Shown piece after piece: positions 33,464 to 37,832 of a DNA stretch of 37,832 bases. Under the pieces are notes generated by a model. That model saw only the letters and a program-made list of their open reading frames with translations. It searched no databases and was not told where the DNA came from. The translations under genes were made by a program, and so were the position numbers. The DNA lies in contig JABGPV010000004.1 of the NCBI GenBank assembly GCA_018644785.1, forward strand, positions 1-37,832, read 5' to 3'. How positions within the stretch are numbered: the stretch's first letter is position 1; the number at the start of each line of letters is the position of its first letter. This stretch comes from Deltaproteobacteria bacterium. GTDB taxonomy: Bacteria > Desulfobacterota > DSM-4660 > Desulfatiglandales > Desulfatiglandaceae.

Positions 33464-36223
33464 TTAATAGCTTAGGATTCCAACGCGATGCAATTTGGTT
33501 AGAAGTTTATGGGCATTCATATATGAACGAATGTTTTTATTAATTTCCTCATAATCAGTTTGATAGCCGATACTTCTTTTTCTCAATTGCTGCATCTCAA
33601 TTTCGCCCTGCTTTTCGATTTCCTTTGAAGTCTTTTGTTGCGAATGACGTCGAAATTCGCCTAAAAATCGAGGCACTCGCCTGAACTTTGCGCCTGCTTT
33701 CCGAAAACGCAAAATCAACTCCCAGTCCATGGCGAAGTCGTATTTTTCGTCAATGCATCCACCTGCTTTTTCCCATATTCTTCTGCGCCAGAAAAGCGTT
33801 TCTTGAGGGATAAAATCTACCCACTTCAAAACTTCGTTATCATGCCTTGGCATTACCCACCTGCCGATTTCAAAATCGTTTTCATCAATTATTATCCGAT
33901 GCCCGTAAACGACATCTATTTTGGGATTTTTGAAAAAGAATCCTGCCACGTAATGAAGACTACCCGGCAAAAGCATATCATCGGAATTGATGTATGCCAT
34001 TATATCGCCTTTTGTTTTTCGAAATCCCTTATTAATCGCGTTTGCCTGACCACTATCTTTCTCGGAGCACCAAGAAATCGAAGGCTTGTCTAAAGACCCC
34101 AATATGTTTAGGGTAGCGTCTTTCGAACCGCCATCAACTATGTGATAGTCTAAGTGTTGATAGTTCTGCATTAAAATGCTTTCAATGGTTCGTTCAATAA
34201 AAACACCCTGATTCAGGGATGGCGTTACGATACTGATGGAGGGATATTGCGTACGCCACTTGGTTCTGAGATATTTTTTTGGTATTTTAAGCTTTCTTGG
34301 TGGATACTGTTCAAGAATTCCCAAACGAGGATCAAGAAAGGTTTTGAAATAATTATACTTGTGCCAATTCTGGAATTTCTTTTTAGTTTTTCGGGTAAGG
34401 GAGGCGAATGAAATTCTTTTTGATCTCAGATCCTCATTTTGTTGCGCTAAAGTTTCGATATGCGCATGTCTTTCTCCGGCGATTTGCATTAAAGATTCGC
34501 GCTCCTTTTCATATGACCCAAGTCGTTCATCGGCAACTTCCTTAAGGTTCTGAATCTTCAATTCATTTATTTTAACTTCCTTTAAAAGGGATCCGGCTTG
34601 CTGCTCCAATTTATTTGTGCGGGTTTTTTGCTCCGCTAGCGCCAGCAATAGAGATTCGCGCTCTTTCTCATATTTTCCTGAATTTTCCGTCAATAATTGC
34701 AGTCGTTCATCGGCAGCTCCCTTTAAATTCCGAATCTCGAATTCTTTCTCTAAACTTTCCTTGATTAGATCGTTTCGGCTGCAATCCAATGCGTTGAGTG
34801 AATTCAGTAAAACTGCGTCAAAAATAAGATCGGATCGGGGGCCTATGGATGTAGCGATTGCTGTATGAACATTTCCATTGTGAGCGATATTCCCAAATTG
34901 TGCTGCACGTTTGTGAATAGGGCTGGATTTTTTGGGTAGTTTGCTTTTATCCCTGAGGAGTGTCTCATATAGATGAGAATGCCTGGTTGCTTGCGTATCT
35001 ATAGTAAATTCTCGCAAAGCTTTTTCACGTGCCCGCCTCCCCATATGTTTGAGGAGCTCTTCGTTCTCCATAAGGGAGCAAATCGCATCACCCAACTTTC
35101 TGTAATCGCCTGTCGGAACAATAAGACCGTTGTCCCCATCGGTAATCGCTTCGGGTATACCGCCTGTCGAATAGGCAATTAGTGGGGTGCCACAACTCAT
35201 TGCTTCCAGCATGGTATTGGGAAAGTTGTCTTCTAAAGAGGGTAGCACAAAGAGGTCGGCGGCAGCATATGCCATGGTTATCTCTGCGTCCGAATCAAAA
35301 AGCCCAAGATTTTTGACGGGCAGTTCCGTTTGATCAAACGTTTGTTCGCTTCCCCCTAAGAAAAGCAACTCAAGTTCTGATTTTTCGACCTTGCGTCTAA
35401 ATTCGAAATTTGACATGGCATAGCCGATGGCAGCTGTAAAATCTGAAAATCCTTTTCTTTTCTCGTCACCGGCAAAAGCACAAAAAAGAATAGTTTTGCT
35501 TCTCTCGTTTATGCCAATCATTTTCTTTGCATACGCTTTAGGCATGGGAGAAAACACGGACGTCTCTATGCCGTTTGGAATCACTTCAATGCGGTGATTT
35601 CTGAAGACCGTACTCTTGGCCGCGCAATCCGCCATCCATTGGCTGGGAGTGACAATCGTCAATAAAGGGTTATCGAAAAGCTCCTTTTTATCTTTCAACA
35701 ATGTTTCTGTTATTTTCAAAGGATCTCGATCAAGCTGGGGGCAGCTTTCACAATTTGAACAATATTCCATGCAACCGGCGGAATAGTGACAACCCCCTGT
35801 AAATGCCCACTGATCATGAAGAGTCCAGACAATTGGCTTCTTCAATGATGTTAGTTGCTTCACCATCTGAGGCGTCATTTCATCTATGATCCAGTGCAGA
35901 TGAATGATGTCAGCGGAATGAGCGATTTCGAGGCAGGTTAAGTCCAGACCGGGTTGATAGAATGTGAAAAGTGTATTACTTAACGCGGTACGACTCGAAT
36001 CAATGTAAAACCGTTGAATTACCGAGCTTAGGAAATGCTCCTTTCGATCCCTTTCAGTATCCAGAGGTTTTATGCAAATAATTGAGTCAGTTGCCGGCCT
36101 TTCACGAGAAACAATTTGGCTGGCATGTCCACATTCGATTAAACCCCTATGAAGGCGTTGCATTGCACGAGCTGCGCCGCCCTTTCGATAGTAAGTGCCA
36201 ATTTGAAGAACGCTTTTGAACAT
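33464..36223 (-). CDS. Bifunctional glycosyltransferase (GT4 - coiled coil - GT2)
   Basis: The 919-residue protein joins two sugar transferases. The N-terminal GT4 domain (about 1-420) opens VLQIGTYYRKGGAARAM, has HLHWI and ends with the E-x7-E donor site region LFVLPSLEDNFPNTMLEAMSC. A highly charged coiled coil (about 485-630) with an internal duplication follows. The C-terminal GT2 domain (about 655-890) has ISIVTPSLNQG, the metal-binding INSDD (near 745) and the catalytic-type FAMDWELILRF. Such fusions build surface polysaccharide or glycosylate exported polymers from the cytoplasm. A cysteine-rich stretch near 145-160 (HYSAGCMEYCSNCESCP) is typical of this GT4 subgroup. Ribosome-site support for the start is weak. 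Confidence 0.88.
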   Translation of the reverse strand: MFKSVLQIGTYYRKGGAARAMQRLHRGLIECGHASQIVSRERPATDSIICIKPLDTERDRKEHFLSSVIQRFYIDSSRTALSNTLFTFYQPGLDLTCLEIAHSADIIHLHWIIDEMTPQMVKQLTSLKKPIVWTLHDQWAFTGGCHYSAGCMEYCSNCESCPQLDRDPLKITETLLKDKKELFDNPLLTIVTPSQWMADCAAKSTVFRNHRIEVIPNGIETSVFSPMPKAYAKKMIGINERSKTILFCAFAGDEKRKGFSDFTAAIGYAMSNFEFRRKVEKSELELLFLGGSEQTFDQTELPVKNLGLFDSDAEITMAYAAADLFVLPSLEDNFPNTMLEAMSCGTPLIAYSTGGIPEAITDGDNGLIVPTGDYRKLGDAICSLMENEELLKHMGRRAREKALREFTIDTQATRHSHLYETLLRDKSKLPKKSSPIHKRAAQFGNIAHNGNVHTAIATSIGPRSDLIFDAVLLNSLNALDCSRNDLIKESLEKEFEIRNLKGAADERLQLLTENSGKYEKERESLLLALAEQKTRTNKLEQQAGSLLKEVKINELKIQNLKEVADERLGSYEKERESLMQIAGERHAHIETLAQQNEDLRSKRISFASLTRKTKKKFQNWHKYNYFKTFLDPRLGILEQYPPRKLKIPKKYLRTKWRTQYPSISIVTPSLNQGVFIERTIESILMQNYQHLDYHIVDGGSKDATLNILGSLDKPSISWCSEKDSGQANAINKGFRKTKGDIMAYINSDDMLLPGSLHYVAGFFFKNPKIDVVYGHRIIIDENDFEIGRWVMPRHDNEVLKWVDFIPQETLFWRRRIWEKAGGCIDEKYDFAMDWELILRFRKAGAKFRRVPRFLGEFRRHSQQKTSKEIEKQGEIEMQQLRKRSIGYQTDYEEINKNIRSYMNAHKLLTKLHRVGILSY
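34491..34745 (-). repeat. Intragenic duplication in the coiled-coil linker of the glycosyltransferase
   Basis: Segments 34491-34565 and 34650-34745 are closely similar, the second with about 20 extra bases. In protein they give two units containing ERESL, DERL and E-x-R/K-N/Q-L elements (near residues 493-577). The similarity at DNA level points to a recent duplication that lengthened the coiled coil. Confidence 0.65.
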
Positions 36224-36398
36224 GGTATTTAATTCCGATTCTCTTGATTTGACTTCGTGTCAAAATTGCTTGAATTTCGACTTTGATACTTTCCCTGTAA
36301 GTGGTCGATATCGTAAAGACTAAAATTGGTTTTCATGGCTACAAAATAAATTCTACTTGTATTTACCTGTTGTGTCCCCGGGATCCGGAATTTTCGTG

Positions 36399-36731
36399 CT
36401 ATCGGGACCCAACCCTGATATTTATACAGTCAACCGCTTTTCTGCCCAGTTTCCGGTTGAGTTTTTCAAGGATGGTTTCTTTGTAAAAGGTCAACTCCTG
36501 GAGCCAGACGGAATCTGAAACCGTCACCGTCAACTGTTTCTTTCGAATCTTTGAAGGTTGGGCATTTTCAGCATAGGTCTGGCCGACCACCTCTTTCCAT
36601 ACCCGCCAGATTTCAACGTCATCAGGCCTGTAAGGGAGGGTGCCGTCAGTCATGAGGGAGGCGATGACGTCCCCGATGGGCATCAATTCACTCCTGGGTC
36701 TTTTTTTTGGAGGTTTTTTGGTTCGTCGCAT
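36399..36731 (-). CDS. DUF721 / DciA-like protein
   Basis: This 110-residue protein has a basic start (RRTKKPPKKRPR) followed by the DUF721 core: IWRVWKEVVGQTYAENAQPSKIR, split as IWRVWKEVVG and AENAQPSKIR, then LTVTVSDSVWLQEL and the tail LNRKLGRKAVDCINIRVG. DciA proteins load the replicative helicase, and DUF721 proteins in general are nucleic-acid related. I start at ATG 36731, where GGAG lies 6 bp upstream; GTG 36743 would add four residues. It stands alone between the glycosyltransferase and the second MITE-like element. Confidence 0.75.
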   Translation of the reverse strand: MRRTKKPPKKRPRSELMPIGDVIASLMTDGTLPYRPDDVEIWRVWKEVVGQTYAENAQPSKIRKKQLTVTVSDSVWLQELTFYKETILEKLNRKLGRKAVDCINIRVGSR

Positions 36732-36781
36732 TATGTGCTCCACGACATCAACAGACAGTCACCATCCGAATGCTATTTTTA

Positions 36782-36881
36782 GTGTCTGAACGAAAACTAG
36801 GATTTTTTGTCAAGGTCAAGGAGGATTAAAGTTTTGATCTGACGCAGAGATTGGCGAAATAGACAGTTTTCGTTTGGGCAT
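36782..36881. mobile_element. MITE-like element, copy 2 (100 bp)
   Basis: It has the same ends as the element at 31690 (left GTGTCTGAACGAAAACT; right, read inward, ATGCCCAAACGAAAACT) and is again flanked by TA. It lacks the 41-bp internal segment. Its right end supplies one base of the stop codon of the neighbouring minus-strand gene (36881-36883). Confidence 0.75.
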
Positions 36882-37402
36882 TATTTACCCTCCTGAACCC
36901 ATCGGGACAATGCCGGAAGTTCTTCACCGGACCATTCCGGGGAGATTCGGAGTTTGATGAATTCGGCATAAATGTCATCCACGGCCGATACCGCCGCTTC
37001 GATAAGGAACATTTTTTCATAAAAGAGGCCGTCCGGATCGTCCCTTTTATCCTGTATGACTTTGGGCGTTTTGAAGGTCTTGAAATTTAACCAGAGGGAG
37101 TCCAGAACGAACGTCCACTGGTTGTCGTCCATACTGAATACCAGGGTGGCTTGAACCACCTCTTTGTTTTCTGCTAAAGCGAAACGGGCTTCTTTCATGT
37201 TCTGGCTTTCACCGCTGCAGGTAATGGTTTCAAGGCCTCTTTCATTCTCACCTTGAAGGGTGATTTTACCATCAAACCAGATTTCAATGGCTTTGTCGCC
37301 CAGTTTGAAGTGGCCCCTTTCCGTTTCCGTTCTGAACCACAGCCAGGCCAGAAACTCCCTTCCAAGGAATTCCGTCTTTCTGACTTTTTCAAGTAACTGC
37401 AT
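36881..37402 (-). CDS. Protein of unknown function, companion of the RdgC-like gene
   Basis: The 173-residue protein starts at ATG 37402, two bases after the RdgC-like stop, so the two are co-translated. It opens MQLLEKVRKTEFLGREFLAWLWF and, after a gap, has acidic and aromatic stretches (NQWTFVLDSLWLNF). The REFLAWLWF block recalls C-terminal parts of some RdgC-like proteins, so it may be a separately encoded domain of the same machine. That is a weak inference from memory. The stop codon TAA is made from the TA flank and first base of the MITE-like element. Confidence 0.65.
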   Translation of the reverse strand: MQLLEKVRKTEFLGREFLAWLWFRTETERGHFKLGDKAIEIWFDGKITLQGENERGLETITCSGESQNMKEARFALAENKEVVQATLVFSMDDNQWTFVLDSLWLNFKTFKTPKVIQDKRDDPDGLFYEKMFLIEAAVSAVDDIYAEFIKLRISPEWSGEELPALSRWVQEGK

Positions 37403-37404
37403 GG

Positions 37405-37832
37405 TTAAGACGCCTCCCAGATATTTGAAGGGGCGAGGCCGTCAATGAGATCGGGGGAATCGCCCTTTTTTTCAAGAAATCCACTGCCGAGGGTATAGGG
37501 ACACATGGCCAGAAGATGAAAATCAAAGGTCTTAAGAAAGATCTCCTGGAATTCGTCGCAGAGTTTGGTATTGGTACCGCCGAAAACAACATCGCCGGCA
37601 GGGTAGTTCCAGGCCATGTCGTAAACTTTGGAACCGGGAATGGCCCGCTTCAAAAGCCTCAGTTTAACGCCTTCCTTGATGTCCGCCCGCCGCCTTTTCG
37701 GCAGAAAATCCAGATTTTCAGCGACTTTGATTTTTTCTTCAGCTTCCAGGCAGTACTGTTTAATGGCTGTTGCGGGGATCTTTCTTTCATCCACCCTCAG
37801 GGACATGGCAATGTAAGGTTCTTTGAGAAAAT
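37405..37832 (-). CDS. rdgC: RdgC-like recombination-associated protein, 3' part (partial)
   Basis: The frame is open to the right edge and continues beyond it, so the Met at 37806 is internal (reading FLKEPYIAMSLRVDERKIPA across the edge). The 142 visible residues include SLRVDERKIPATAIKQY, LDFLPKRRRADIKEGVKLRLL and FDFHLLAMCPYTL, which fit the central and C-terminal RdgC layout (kept basic helix, then a late beta-rich part). RdgC forms a ring around double-stranded DNA and limits RecA action. The identity rests on pattern memory and is moderately sure. Confidence 0.65.
   Translation of the reverse strand, partial: FLKEPYIAMSLRVDERKIPATAIKQYCLEAEEKIKVAENLDFLPKRRRADIKEGVKLRLLKRAIPGSKVYDMAWNYPAGDVVFGGTNTKLCDEFQEIFLKTFDFHLLAMCPYTLGSGFLEKKGDSPDLIDGLAPSNIWEAS

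Noticed and set aside
36364..36415. GTCCC...GGGAC inverted repeat after the DUF721 gene
   Set aside because: The loop is long, the stem is five bases and no T run follows, so it was not called a terminator.

Overview
The window looks like a chromosomal segment of an anaerobic, respiratory Gram-negative bacterium, most likely a sulfate-reducer-like Desulfobacterota. This is an inference from the gene mix (complex I-like antiporter subunits, a molybdopterin enzyme with a multi-cluster Fe-S/FAD partner, periplasmic c-type cytochromes), not from a marker gene. I found no rRNA, tRNA, CRISPR array, integrase or intact transposase.

Layout. 1-5240 (+): the end of a cluster of proton- or sodium-pumping antiporter subunits (one partial gene, a 598-aa NuoL/HyfB-like gene, nuoM-like, nuoN-like). 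The 598-aa gene carries two copies of a 28-30 bp palindrome inside its reading frame. 5300-6883 (+): a membrane HAMP/class III nucleotide cyclase. 7026-13821 (-): an operon of a formate/nitrite-type channel, a previously easy-to-miss 46-aa membrane protein, a molybdopterin oxidoreductase and a composite Fe-S/FAD oxidoreductase. It is preceded by an unusual regulator, an ECF sigma factor fused to a NrtA/CmpA-like ligand-binding domain. This is the best candidate in the window for an undescribed system: a cytoplasmic one-component sigma factor that may sense a small anion and switch on its channel and redox enzyme. 14239-16913 (+): a periplasmic trio of di-haem peroxidase-like protein, Tat-exported metallophosphoesterase and mono-haem cytochrome. 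17028-20088 (-): a VWA protein with four C-terminal repeats and a membrane-anchored M23 peptidase. 20322-23846: an amidohydrolase (-), then a DUF1015 protein and a TrmN6-like methyltransferase (+).

From about 24000 to 33300 the DNA becomes visibly more A/T-rich and carries an apparent accessory cassette: a TetR regulator with palindromic operator-like sites, a complete dipeptide/nickel-type ABC importer (two permeases, two ATPases, binding protein), a CheR-like putative methyltransferase, a leucine-carboxyl-type methyltransferase and a small lipoprotein. The cassette is bracketed by a direct repeat: the last ~50 bp of the TrmN6-like gene plus ~17 bp downstream reappear, about 78% identical, at 33308-33374. 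A second repeat family, two MITE-like elements with ~17-bp inverted ends flanked by TA, lies at 31690-31830 and 36782-36881.

33464-37832 (-): a large two-domain glycosyltransferase with a duplicated coiled-coil linker, a DUF721/DciA-like protein, an unknown protein and the 3' part of an RdgC-like gene, which runs off the right edge.
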